From Coxiella-like endosymbiont (GTDB taxonomy: Bacteria; Pseudomonadota; Gammaproteobacteria; Coxiellales; Coxiellaceae): a DNA stretch of 64,000 nt. Below, in pieces: positions 10,459-21,081 of this stretch (its first letter is position 1; each line of letters starts with the position of its first letter). The notes under the pieces are model-generated. The model was not told the origin of the DNA. It saw nothing but the letters and a program-made list of their open reading frames with translations, and did no database searches. Made by a program: the position numbers and the translations under genes. The DNA lies in the NCBI RefSeq assembly GCF_024730665.1, contig NZ_CP084737.1, positions 62,001 to 126,000 of the forward strand, read 5' to 3'.

Positions 10459-10646
10459 ATGAGTGATTTGATATTCTTCACAACAGAAGAAGAGCAGTTA
10501 ACTGTACGGGTAGGAGTTAATTTGGGAACTGCTGAAATGGGAAAACACAGAATGGCATTACTCGTGTTTTAATGTCAGCGTCGCAAAAATTACCTGAAGT
10601 TTCAACGGATTGGAAACAGCTAGTGGCAAGATTAAATTGTTTGTAG
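10459..10646 (+). pseudogene. Remnant of a small gene of unknown function
   Basis: From ATG 10459 the frame reads MSDLIFFTTEEEQLTVRVGV onward, then after one frame change near 10550 it continues as ITRVLMSASQKLPEVSTDWK and ends at TAG 10644-10646. Joined, this would be a soluble protein of about 60 residues. I do not recognise a family. It ends 21 bases before the coiled-coil gene at 10668, so the two probably formed a small operon. Confidence 0.4.
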
Positions 10647-10667
10647 AATTTATAGAGGTTTATTATC

Positions 10668-10985
10668 ATGAGTACTTCAAATAAGAAATTCGATTTTCAG
10701 TGCATTGTAAATAATATAAAATCAATAATCAGACCAGAAGTGGCCACTCCTAACCGGGATTCTGATGATCCCATCGGGGTTAAAATTGCTGAATTAAGTG
10801 TACTCACTCAACGGTTGAAAAAAGCGCATGAGGAACAAGAAAAAGAATTAATAAAAATGAATCGATTACTTAATGGGTTATTCGAGGATATTGAAACGTT
10901 ACGCAATCCTCTAGAATCTGAAAAGGGAGAAGCCCAAATAGAAGCTGGATCAGAAATAAAGGAAATACAAGAAGAAGAAAAATAA
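10668..10985 (+). CDS. Small charged coiled-coil protein, function unknown
   Basis: A 105-residue product. Residues 42-75 form a predicted coiled coil rich in Leu, Glu and Lys (IAELSVLTQRLKKAHEEQEK), followed by an acidic Glu-rich tail. No signal peptide or membrane segment is seen. ATG 10668 is preceded by GAGG at good spacing. It is intact although it stands between decayed stretches, which suggests selection. It could be a Coxiella-lineage protein, and a ZapB-like or secretion-related role is conceivable, but nothing in the sequence proves it. Confidence 0.6.
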   Translation: MSTSNKKFDFQCIVNNIKSIIRPEVATPNRDSDDPIGVKIAELSVLTQRLKKAHEEQEKELIKMNRLLNGLFEDIETLRNPLESEKGEAQIEAGSEIKEIQEEEK

Positions 10986-12375
10986 AATTAGGATGAATGA
11001 AAGGCATATTCGGTGTGTAATACGACGGATACACAAAGTCGGTTGTGTTCCGTCAAGTAAGTTAGGATTCGGCTTAATGTCCTGTGATGGATTTTCCTGG
11101 TCTGCGCACCAATAGTGATTGAGTCCTAAAAATGAATATTACTTCTGAAGCAAAAAGAGAGTAGCTTGGCGTAATCAAGCCACAGCCCGCCCAATTAACA
11201 GGAAAATATCTGCGATAAACGCAGTCCTTGACATTAACATTGTCAGCCATTGTTTTTGAAGTGAAAATATCAAGATTTGGTCTTAAATAAAGTTAATTTT
11301 TGAGTTCAGTAACTTTCAACGATTGCTCTATGGAGATCTAATTTGATAAAAATACTATCATCTATTTTTATGGTGAGTGCCTTAACTTCCTTTCTATGAA
11401 TAATTGTAATCAGCAGTGTAGGGCGAACATGAATCATTTGGTCGGGGGGCAGCACAACGTCAATGAAAGATGTTCGTCAAGATGAATGGTTTCTTTCAAA
11501 TTTTAAGTGAAGAATTTTTTATAATTTCATATTCGTTAAGATTACACGATATTACGCGAAAATATACAGAAAAAGACCTGATGTATTGTTATAATGCTTT
11601 AACAAGCAGGAATTGTTTATACCAGCTTTGCAGAGTTTGTATTACAGTACAGAAGAACAAAACAATCTTAGTATTCAAAGGATAAGGGGCTTCTTAGTTC
11701 GGAGTAGATGAAGAGATGTTTTAATCGTAAAATTTTAGAGGGTATCCCGTAGTGTAAACGACGGAATACCCTCTTTAAATGCCAAAACGATTAAAGAGAA
11801 TACAGATTTAAATTTAGTTAGCTTTATGCAAGAAAGATAACAAATAATTCTAAAAGCGATTGCCTCCTTTAATGTTTAAGTTATGGGCTTGCAGTTGAAA
11901 AGTGTTATTTATCAATAATGATTGACATTTAATTCGAGATCGATTTGAAGAAAACGAACTTTTCGATAAGTAACGTCTTCTTAACCTATTAACCTAAAAA
12001 GGAGGAGACTGATAAATCCAGAAGTTATATATAAATAAGGATAAGTTAGTCACTTTTTTCCTGATTGGTTATGGAACTAAAATAAAGGATCTGACGCAGA
12101 TTAAATGCAGATTTGGTGATATGAGAGCTTCAATAGGCAAAATAGCAGCTCCGGTCCTCTATATGAGAAATATTAGCACGGATAAACCGGGCCCCCGAAA
12201 ATCAAACAACTGTTTACATTTTTTCTAAACACTAAACATTTCTTCTGTCATAGTGGCCAGTTTATTCTTTATTCAATCAAAAAAGATCAAAGATTGGAGT
12301 TTAAAGAGACAGCTCGCAGAAAAATACTGGCGCCAGAACCAGACATCAAACACCAGTGGGATTGACGGGGATCTG
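10986..12375. other. Gene-free decayed DNA, about 1.4 kb
   Basis: No gene is supported. Apart from the hairpin at 11737-11774 only AT-rich, stop-dense DNA is seen. A somewhat GC-richer, possibly structured stretch lies at about 11010-11210 directly after the coiled-coil gene and could be the relic of a structured RNA; I could not assign it. Confidence 0.4.
11737..11774. terminator. Strong hairpin, likely orphan bidirectional terminator
   Basis: Two 14-base arms (AGAGGGTATCCCGT and ACGGAATACCCTCT) pair at 13 of 14 positions around a 10-base loop. A short TTT follows on the plus strand, and the minus strand runs into AAAATT. No intact gene abuts it, so it is probably the surviving terminator of a gene that has decayed. 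Confidence 0.5.
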
Positions 12376-12458
12376 TACCGAGGGGGGAATCGAACCCCCA
12401 CAGTGTTGCCACCATCGGATTTTGAGTCCGGCGCGTCTACCAGTTTCGCCACCTCGGC
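12376..12458 (-). tRNA. tRNA-Leu (anticodon CAA), slightly degenerate
   Basis: The minus strand folds as a class II tRNA: acceptor 5' strand GCCGAGG, D-arm with TGGTAGA, anticodon loop CTCAAAA (anticodon CAA, Leu TTG), long variable arm, and T-loop TTCGATT. Three oddities are seen. The C run 3' of the T-loop has six C where seven are needed for a full T-stem plus acceptor. Position 27-43 is a C-A mismatch. The encoded 3' end is ACA instead of ACCA. The gene may be recently damaged, or the run may be undercalled. Confidence 0.85.
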
Positions 12459-12488
12459 CGATGGAGTAGGCCATGCGGGAATTGTACC

Positions 12489-13044
12489 TCAATCCCTAAA
12501 TAAATTCAAAAACTCTAAACGAGTACGGTCGTTTTTGCGGAATGTGCCAAGCATCATGGAAGTCGTCATACCTGAATTTTGTTTTTCAACGCCACGCATG
12601 ATCATACATAAATGCCTGGCTTCAATGATAACGCCAACACCTTTAGCGTCTGTCGCAGTTAATATTGATTCAGCGATTTGCTTCGTTAAATTTTCTTGCA
12701 CCTGAAGACGTTTAGCGAACATATCGACGATACGGCCAAGCTTTGAAATGCCGATAATTTTTCCGTTGGGCAGGTAAGCAATATGACACCTGCCAAAAAA
12801 GGCAGTAAATGATGCTCACAAAGGGAATAAATCTCAATGTTTTTGACGATGACCATTTCGTCCATATCAGACTGATATATAGCCTCATCAATTAAAGCAC
12901 TGAGATTCTTCTGGTAACCATTTGTAAGATATTTCAACATTCCTAAAAAACGTTTAGGCGTTTTTTTAGACCCTCACGCTCAGGATTTTCTCCAAGCGAT
13001 GCAAATAATGTTTGAATATTTTTTTCGAGCATATCATTCGTCAT
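12489..13044 (-). pseudogene. folE: GTP cyclohydrolase I, two frame breaks
   Basis: First step of folate synthesis, GTP to dihydroneopterin triphosphate. The pieces join to about 185 residues: NPEREGL, then KYLTNGYQKNLSALIDEA, the zinc-site CEHHLLPF, then [23 protein letters not shown] with the second zinc Cys, and RTRLEFLNL. Breaks are in the T7 run starting at 12961 (near residue 28) and at the C pair 12793-12794 after LPFL; one extra base at each rejoins the protein. ATG is at 13044. Core zinc ligands are unchanged, so the enzyme would work if the frame were continuous. Confidence 0.85.
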
Positions 13045-13076
13045 AGATGTGACCCTCAACCGGATGGCTAGCACAT

Positions 13077-13397
13077 TTAATGGCTGCTAAGTAAATGGAG
13101 ATGGATGTGAAACACTGCCTGCCCTCCGCCGCGGTTGCAATTTAATATTAAACGATAACCATTTTCCGCAATGTTATTCTCTTTTGCTAACTGCGTTGCG
13201 ATAAACATCATATGCCCCAGAAGTGTTTCATCGTTGGAAGTACTGTCATTAATGGTGCTAATGTGGCGGCGTGGAATAACGAGAATATGTACTGGCGCCT
13301 TTGGGTCAACGTCGTGGAAAGCTACAACCTGATCGTCTTCATAAATTAGTTTGCTCCCTTCGCCGCTAGCAATTCTGCAGAATAAACACACCATCAA
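13077..13397 (-). CDS. hinT: HIT-family nucleotide-binding protein (HinT-like)
   Basis: A small purine nucleotide phosphoramidase of the histidine-triad family. The 106-residue product has N-terminal CLFCRIASGE, the central VIPRRHIST, and the triad HIHLHLL near the C-terminus. It stops right after the triad (LLSSH), some 5-8 residues short of the usual HinT tail, so the end may be slightly truncated by a late frame change. ATG 13397 and ATG 13394 are alternative starts. It lies upstream of folE on the same strand, separated by 32 bases. Confidence 0.88.
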   Translation of the reverse strand: MMVCLFCRIASGEGSKLIYEDDQVVAFHDVDPKAPVHILVIPRRHISTINDSTSNDETLLGHMMFIATQLAKENNIAENGYRLILNCNRGGGQAVFHIHLHLLSSH

Positions 13398-13809
13398 TCT
13401 CTCCTAATGCATAATTTAATTCTTAGGGTCAAAGAGTAATGGTATCAACAAAAGAAACATAAGCAAACTCACTTGTTCTAACAATTGATTTCTAATCAGA
13501 CAATTTTCAAAGAGCTTTCAAAGCGAGTAATCAGCATAAATTCAATTGTTAATCTGCTGTTTAGATGTGCCTTATAAGTTTTGCCGAAAAAAACGGAATG
13601 GTAAAGGACGGTAAACGCCATCCCTCCCGTTGAAAATGTTCCAGATTCTGCACACTGACTTCTCTGCTGCTCGCTGCTCCATTGTAACTCATAGAAAATG
13701 AAATAAAAACAAAAATAACAATGATAGTCACTCATTCTAAAGTTATCAGCTCTTGCTCTGCTAAAACAGAATCTACTGGTCTTACAAATATGTTTACAGA
13801 GCGGTAATT
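13398..13809. other. Intergenic region, no gene seen
   Basis: 412 bases between hinT and prfC, both on the minus strand. No coding or RNA feature can be supported. The hinT/folE promoter should lie at its low-coordinate side. Confidence 0.4.
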
Positions 13810-15386
13810 TTAATTTTCTCGAGTTTTACTAAATATAATCCCTGGCCATTTTTCTATCGTAATTTCCAGATTAATACGGGAAGGTGCCAAATAAGTTAAA
13901 TATCCTCCACCATCGTAAGCCAAATTGCATGATTCTTCTTTTTTAAATGTTTCTAATAGATCCCCATTCTCACAAAAAATCCAACGAGCCGTGAACATAT
14001 TGACTGTTTTATAAATACATTTTACGTTATATTCATTTTCTAATCGGTAAGCGACGACATCAAATTGCAGCAAACCAATGGCCCCTAAGATCAACTCATT
14101 GCTATCAATCAGTCTAAAAAGCTGAGTTGCACCTTCTTCCGATAATTGTGTTAATCCTTTCAATAAGGATTTTTGTTTCAACGGATCTCGGAGTCGCACT
14201 AAACGAAAAAGTTCTGGCGCAAAATTGGGAACGCCAGTGAATTTAAAATCTTCTCCTTGCGTAAAAGTATCTCCAATCTGAATAGTGCCGTGATTATGAA
14301 GACCAATGATATCTCCAGGCCATGCTCTGTCAGCATTTTCCCGTTTACCCGCCATAAAAATCAATGCATTATTGATTTGAATCTTTTTTCTGAGACGAAC
14401 ATGGTAAACCTTCATCCCTTTTTGATATTGGCCTGATACAATGCGTAAAAATGCTACGCGATCACGATGTGCGGGATCCATATTAGCCTGTATTTTGAAA
14501 ACAAAACCACTAAATTTTTGTTCCGCAGGCCCAACCAATCGTAAATTCGTTTCTCGCTCTTGTGGTGGCGGCGCATCTTTTATAAAAGCATCCAATAACT
14601 CAGCAATACCAAAATTATTTACTGCCGAACCAAAAAAACCGGCGTCAATGTTGCTTTTAAATAATCACTCTGATTGAATTCATGACTTGCACCTTTTAAC
14701 AATTCAATTTCATTGCGCAATTCGTCAGCTAACTCACCTATTTTTTTATCTAATTCAGGATTGTCGATCCCTTGAATTGTTTCACTCTTACCCATCCGTT
14801 CATGTTCTCCAACCCGATAGAAATAAACAGTATCCTCAATAAGATGGTAAATTCCTTTAAAATACTTTCCCATTCCAATAGGCCACGTGACAGGCGCGCA
14901 ATGAATGTGAAAAATAGATTCAATTTCATCTAATAACTCAATAGCATTACGCACATCCCGATCCATTTTATTAATAAAAGTAGTAATCGGCGTGCTTCGC
15001 AAACGGCAAACTTCCATTAATTTAATCGTGCGCGGTTCAACACCTTTAGCTGCATCTATCACCATCAACACAGAGTCAACAGCTGTCAAAGTCCGATAGG
15101 TATCTTCGGTAAAATCCTCATGACCAGGAGTATCTAATAAATTAACTAAATAATCTCTATAAGGGAACTGCATTACCGAAGTCGTCACTGAAATTCCCCG
15201 CTGCTTTTCCAGTTCCATCCAATCAGATATCGCGTGTCGAGTAGATTTGCGACTTTTGATGGTGCCTGCTAACTGAATGACCCCACCAAAAAACAGTAAT
15301 TTTTCGGTTAAGGTTGTTTTGCCAGCATCCGGATGTGAAATAATTGCAAAAGTTCGACGCCGTACTGTTTCTTTCGTTAATGACAT
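13810..15386 (-). pseudogene. prfC: Peptide chain release factor 3, frame broken at an A7 run
   Basis: Translational GTPase that recycles RF1/RF2. The N-terminal part has the G domain ([25 protein letters not shown]); the C-terminal part ([19 protein letters not shown] onward) is in another frame. The break is at plus-strand A7 14632-14638; one more base restores [19 protein letters not shown], the family's joining sequence. The rejoined length is about 526 residues, as expected. ATG 15386 ([11 protein letters not shown]) fits the family better than the upstream in-frame TTG at 15398. lptG ends immediately upstream. RF3 is dispensable in many bacteria, so real loss is possible. Confidence 0.87.
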
Positions 15387-15398
15387 CAAAACCTTCAA

Positions 15399-16466
15399 TT
15401 AACTTATATTAAAAATACAGAGCAGAATAACATAAGCAGCAACACATAACACTGTAGGCATTAACGCCGCTATAACAGGCGGAATTTGATAAACCATCGC
15501 AAACGGCCCCAAAAACTGATTTAACATATAAAAAGCAAATCCAATAATCACACCAGTCAAAATTCGAAGCCCCATATTAGCTTTCCTTAACAACCCAAAT
15601 ATAAAAGGCACCCCCAAGCAAGTCATGATATCGGTTGTCAACGGCTGAATAGCGCGTTGCCAAAATACGAATACATATTGACCTGTTTGAAGCCCTGATT
15701 CATAGCGATAACGAATGATGCGATATAGCCTTATCACAGATTCCTGCTCCACCATTTTTTGGCCTTGGCGCATAAAATCTGGATTAAATACCACATGCAA
15801 TAGTAATTGTGCCAAGTGGATTTTTTTAATTTGATTGGCACCGAAACTCAATCGTGTCACATTTTGCAAAACCCAATGCCAATTCACATATTTACCTTTA
15901 GGCGCATAATCAGCTGATAACAGTTGATTATTTTTAATTACAAAACGGCTTACATTGCTAATTTCCTGACTAGAATTAACAGCTCCTATGAAAATAAAGG
16001 ATTCCGCATCCCGCAACCACATAGAACCCAACGACTTATAACCCTTTTCTTTCGCCAGTGCTACAGATTTCATTTCCTCACCACGAGCCTCTAACGGAGG
16101 CGCAATAAATTCTCCTACAAAAGTTATAACTACAATCATCGGTAAGGCAGCTTTTACGACGGACCACGCTACTTCGGCGATGGAAATGCCTGCCGTTTGC
16201 ATTACAATTAATTGACTACTTGAAGCTAACCGCCCTAATCCGATTAAACAGCCTAAAAATCCCGCTATAGGAAACAATTGATATAAATCCGATGGTAACT
16301 GTGTCAATACGTAAAGAACAGCTTTTCCAAAATTGAAATGAGCCAATCCAATTTGAGACAATTGCCCAATAAATTCCATAAAAATTTCAACACCTAATAA
16401 TACAAGCACTACTAATCCCGTCGCCCCAATCACCGCGTGACGAATATACCGATTTAAGAGGCGCAC
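15399..16466 (-). CDS. lptG: LPS export permease LptG
   Basis: Inner-membrane permease of the LptB2FG complex that extracts lipopolysaccharide towards LptC/LptA. GTG 16466 gives a protein of 355 residues starting VRLLNRYIRHAVIG; it overlaps the lptF end by 13 bases. Six hydrophobic membrane segments are visible, three before and three after a central periplasmic domain (about residues 125-260), the YjgP/YjgQ layout. The final helices lie at QPLTTDIMTCLGVPF and beyond. The frame is intact. Confidence 0.92.
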   Translation of the reverse strand: MRLLNRYIRHAVIGATGLVVLVLLGVEIFMEFIGQLSQIGLAHFNFGKAVLYVLTQLPSDLYQLFPIAGFLGCLIGLGRLASSSQLIVMQTAGISIAEVAWSVVKAALPMIVVITFVGEFIAPPLEARGEEMKSVALAKEKGYKSLGSMWLRDAESFIFIGAVNSSQEISNVSRFVIKNNQLLSADYAPKGKYVNWHWVLQNVTRLSFGANQIKKIHLAQLLLHVVFNPDFMRQGQKMVEQESVIRLYRIIRYRYESGLQTGQYVFVFWQRAIQPLTTDIMTCLGVPFIFGLLRKANMGLRILTGVIIGFAFYMLNQFLGPFAMVYQIPPVIAALMPTVLCVAAYVILLCIFNIS

Positions 16467-17575
16467 GATTCTTTCCTTACACGAAAGTGCAACCACCATT
16501 GCGATTGGAAAAATAGAAAAATAACAGCTACTAGTGCCAATAGACCATGAATCCACCACAATCCAACAACAGCATTAATCACTCCTTTAGCAACCCATGT
16601 GCGCCCTAAAAACATTAAATTAGCGTAAATGATATAAATTAAAATGGCAGGCAGCACCTGTGCGAATTTTCCTTTTCGGGGATTTGCTTCGCTCAGCGGA
16701 ACTACTAACAATGCAAACACTAGAACTGATAAAGGCATGGAAATACGCCATTGCAATTCGGCTGCTGATTTCAGATTTGTTTTAGAAAGTTTCCATAACT
16801 TAGTTGTCGGTATAGCCTCAATACGCGCGTCAATGCTGCTTGATGGTGATGTTAGCCGAATACCATATTCATTAAATTTCATTATGTCATAATTCAATTT
16901 TCCAGGTCTTCCAATGTAACGGAACCCATTTTTAAACAAAATGAAACGGCCATCACCAGTTTTATCTAATTCACCAGCTTTGTCAGATAAAATGAGATCG
17001 AAATAAGCTTGAGGTCCTTTACTAAGATCTGTTTTTGCGAGAAAAACGTGAGTCATTTGTTGTTGATGCTTATTAACACCTCTTGCATAAAAAACCTCTA
17101 AAAACCGACCATTGTCGCTGAGCGTCTGAAAACGCCCAGGAATAATTTTCGTTAAAGAAGACTGCATAACCGCGTCGGTTAAAATCTTCCCTTGATACCA
17201 CTGCATTCTCGGCTCTACCCATAACATAAGCCATGCAACGATAATAGTGACCGCCAACGCAAGTGCCATAATCATTTTCACAATTTTTATACGACTAACC
17301 CCACAGGCTCCCAACACCACTAGCTCATGATCCACTGTCATACGCCCTAATGCTAATAATCCTCCCAAAAACAAGCCCAACGGAATCAAATAACCCAATA
17401 ATAGAGGGACTTGTAATGACATAACCTCCATCACCGCTTTTACTGTAATTTTGCCAGCAGCAGCATCGTTGAGATAATGCACGAATTGGTTCGTAATAAA
17501 GATAATTAAGAGAAATAGTGTTGTTGCTAATAAGGTTCCCAAAATTTCTTTGCAAAGGTAACGAAATATAATCAC
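16454..17575 (-). CDS. lptF: LPS export permease LptF
   Basis: Partner of LptG in the LPS export ABC transporter. The protein begins MIIFRYLCKEILGTLLATT from GTG 17575 (an in-frame TTG lies at 17581) and has 373 residues. Membrane segments flank a periplasmic beta-jellyroll region with HVFLAKTDLS, and WRISMPLSVLVFALLVVPL is the conserved start of the second membrane half. It is translated divergently from valS with about 57 bases between the starts. The overlap with lptG suggests coupled translation. Confidence 0.92.
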   Translation of the reverse strand: MIIFRYLCKEILGTLLATTLFLLIIFITNQFVHYLNDAAAGKITVKAVMEVMSLQVPLLLGYLIPLGLFLGGLLALGRMTVDHELVVLGACGVSRIKIVKMIMALALAVTIIVAWLMLWVEPRMQWYQGKILTDAVMQSSLTKIIPGRFQTLSDNGRFLEVFYARGVNKHQQQMTHVFLAKTDLSKGPQAYFDLILSDKAGELDKTGDGRFILFKNGFRYIGRPGKLNYDIMKFNEYGIRLTSPSSSIDARIEAIPTTKLWKLSKTNLKSAAELQWRISMPLSVLVFALLVVPLSEANPRKGKFAQVLPAILIYIIYANLMFLGRTWVAKGVINAVVGLWWIHGLLALVAVIFLFFQSQWWLHFRVRKESCAS

Positions 17576-17632
17576 TAACAAGCAATGCCTTTTTATGTTA
17601 AAATTAAAAATCTTATCAGAGCACGATCCAAT

Positions 17633-20403
17633 ATGGAAAAGACATACGATCCGAAAGTTATCGAAAAGAAATGGTCAGATTATTGGGAACAACATCATCT
17701 CAATACACTCGTCGGACAGGACGCCGCCCCCCTTATTGTATTATGCTTCCGCCTCCAAATATCACTGGTACACTTCATATGGGTCACGGGTTTCAACAAA
17801 CCCTCATGGATACTTTAATCCGCTACCAACGTATGCAGGGAAAACGCACACTGTGGCAAGGGGGGACTGACCATGCTGGGATAGCGACTCAAATGGTAGT
17901 AGAGCAACAACTTGCTCAAGAAGGAATGACTCGGCATGATTTGGGTCGACAAGCTTTTATCAAGCGGGTCTGGCAATGGCGAGAACGTTCTGGAAATAGA
18001 ATCATTGGCCAAATGCGGCGATTAGGGCTTTCGATCGATTGGTCGCGTGAGCGTTTTAGCATGGACGAAGGACTGTCACGAGCGACCACGGAAGCTTTTG
18101 TTCGTCTTTACCAGGAAGGACTCATCTATCTAGAAAAACGTCTTGTTAATTGGGACCCAGTTTTACGCACCGCTATCTCGGACCTTGAAGTCATTACTGA
18201 AGAGATCGACGGCGAGCTTTGGTATATCCGTTATCCATTAGTGAACGATTCAGGAACACTCACCATAGCGACTACGCGTCCAGAAACTCTACTAGGGGAT
18301 GTAGCTATTGCCGTTCATCCTGAAGATGAGCGTTACCAAAATTACATTGATAAACAAGCCCATCTCCCTTTAACCGATCTCACCATACCTATTATCGGAG
18401 ATTCCATGGTCGACCGTGAGTTCGGTACCGGCTGTGTTAAAATTACACCAGCTCACGATTTTCGTGACTACGAAATTGGTCAACGTCATCAATTACCTTT
18501 AATCAACATCCTTACTCAGGAAGCCTTCCTAAATGAAAACGTTCCCAAGGCTTATCAAGGATTAGAACGTTTTGAGGCAAGGAAAAAAGTTGTTGCCGAC
18601 CTTGAGCGTAAAAATTTACTCGCAAAGAAAAAACCTCATCGCATATCAATTCTTCGGGGTGAGCGCTCAGGAGCAATCATCGAACCATTTCTGACCGATC
18701 AATGGTTTATAAAAATGGAATCGCTTGCAAAACCTGCCATTGAGGAGGTTATCCAAGGTAAATTAAGATTCATCCCCACAAGTTGGGAAAAAACTTACTT
18801 GCAATGGCTAAGCCAAATACAGGATTGGTGTATTAGTCGACAATTATGGTGGGGACATCGCCTACCCGTATGGTACGATGAAGCAAAAAATGTATACGTG
18901 GGGCATTCTGAAGAAGAAGTCCGAAAAAAACATCATTTGACGCTGCATGTAAAATTAAAACAAGAGACAGACGTTCTTGATACCTGGTTTTCTGCCAGTA
19001 TCTGGCCTTTTGCAACATTAGGTTGGCCTGAAAAAACAAAAATATATGAAACCTTTTATCCCACGCCAGCATTAATCACCGGTTTTGATATCATTTTCTT
19101 TTGGGTAGCACGCATGGTTATGCTGGGATTAAAATTGACTCACAAAGCTCCTTTTCGTGAGGTGTATATCCACGGTTTAATTCGCGACAGCCAAGGAAAA
19201 AAGATGTCAAAATCGAAAGGGAATGTGATTGATCCTATCGACCTTATCGATGGTATTTCACTCAATGCACTCATCGAAAAGCGAACCCGCGCTTTGTTAC
19301 ACCCTAAAATGGCCACAGTTATTGAGAAAATGACGCGCAAAGAATTTCCGAATGGCATGCCGAATTTTGGAACTGATGCATTACGATTTACATTTTGTGC
19401 ATTAGCGAGCACGGGACGTGATATTAATTTCGATATAGGGCGCATTGAAGGCTATCGTAACTTCTGTAATAAAATCTGGAACGCTGCGCGTTTCGTGCTC
19501 ATGAATACGGAAGGAAAAGACTTAAATCACGATAAACCGTTGGCTTTTGATATTGCCGATCATTGGATCCGCACGCGGTTACAAAAAACTATTAAAAAAG
19601 TCGAAAAATTCTTGGCACAATATCGTTTTGATTTACTTGCTCAAATTCTTTATGAATTTACCTGGCATGAATATTGCGACTGGTATCTTGAATTTGCTAA
19701 ATGTAAGCTTTATAACGAAAATACCAGCCCCGCGCAATTACGAGGTACTCGAGTAACATTGCTTCAAGTATTAGAAATTTTATTAAGGCTACTTCACCCG
19801 ATTATACCATTTATTACCGAAGAAATTTGGCATACAATAGCGCCTCTTCTTGGTCTCAATGCTAATAATAGCATTATGTCAGAAAGCTATCCCAAATTTG
19901 ATAAAGCTAAAATAGATCTTGAAGCAGAAAATGAAGTAGAATGGCTAAAACAGCTTGTTGTCGCTATACGAACATTGCTCGCTGAAACAGGTATTTCTCC
20001 AACTCAACAAGTGCCTGTCATTTTAAACAAGGGCGATGAAAAAGATAAAAAACGATTAGTAGAGACAGAATGCTATATAAAAATATTAGCTAATGTGAAC
20101 TATTTACAATGGGCAAAAAGTGATGAATCTCTTTCAGCCACTGCTTCAGGTGTGATTGATCATCTCGAAGTCCACATTCCAATTGCTGGCTTAATCGAGA
20201 AACAAATTGAGCTCGCTCGTTTAATGAAGGAAATTATTAAACTTCGAAGAGAGGAAGAAAAATCGCTACAAAAATTAAAGAACCCTAGTTACGTTGAAAA
20301 GGCACCAAAAAAAATAGTCGAGAAAGAACGCCTTTTCCTTGAAACAACAAAAAATATATTAAAGAAATTACAAACGCAATATAGAAAAATCGAAGACTTG
20401 TAG
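17633..20403 (+). pseudogene. valS: Valyl-tRNA synthetase, frame broken at a C6 run near the start
   Basis: Charges tRNA-Val. The first 31 codons (MEKTYDPKVIEKKWSDYWE onward) are in one frame from ATG 17633; everything after the C6 run 17727-17732 is in the next. Adding one C joins them to a ~923-residue protein, normal for ValS. The class I motifs are present: HIGH-type GTLHMGHGF, the editing-domain GTGCVKITPAHD, and KMSKSKGN at about 19201-19224, followed by the C-terminal coiled coil (KEIIKLRREEEKSL). With the break, translation of the full enzyme from its own start fails, although it is essential. Confidence 0.93.
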
Positions 20404-21081
20404 TGTTTTACAGTCAAAATCTTAGTTTGTTAACATTTTCATCCTGCAAATTTCTTATTCTTCCGGCTTCCAAATGAAGTGTTATTGCGGCACGGGGCGG
20501 ACGTTCACATACTTGCTTTACTCTCCACGCATAGTCTCGGTATCGTTGGTTTAACAAGGTTAATGTTGTTGTCTTGCTCTGATATAAGATTCTTTGATAC
20601 CACTCTCTGTTTTTAAGCTAATCCGGAAACATTATTGTTAATTGGAAACATTCCTCTACCTAAATTGCTGCAACTGCGCTATTCCGATCGGATTTAACTA
20701 ATTAAGATGAAATCGTGCTTAAAGAAGATACTTATTCATGTTGCAAAAGTATTAAAATTTTTATTCTTATTCCGATTAGTGCGTATTCTCATACTTTTTA
20801 GAAAAAATAAATACAGAAGTTAATATGATCGGTAAGATTCATTCAAATACAGGGTAACGTGGCCGCCCCCTCTCATAAACTGTGTTTATTTATTCTTCTA
20901 TAGTGAGGATGTGCGTTTAAAAAACTATAAAAATTATATCTAGAAAGTTGGTTTACAATTTCAGTAAGTCTCTTAAAACGAGGTGACAAAGGGAATTAAA
21001 CGACCTTTAGTTCTTGGACAGGATCCATCCACTCCTCATCTCCTGTGGTCAAGCCACGTCAGGCGAGTGACTGACAAAAAA
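20404..21081. other. Gene-free region after valS
   Basis: About 680 bases with dense stops in all frames. No gene, RNA or clear terminator is seen. Confidence 0.4.

Noticed and set aside
11470-11685. 71-codon plus-strand open frame.
   Set aside because: No family resemblance, no ribosome-binding site, composition like surrounding AT-rich DNA.
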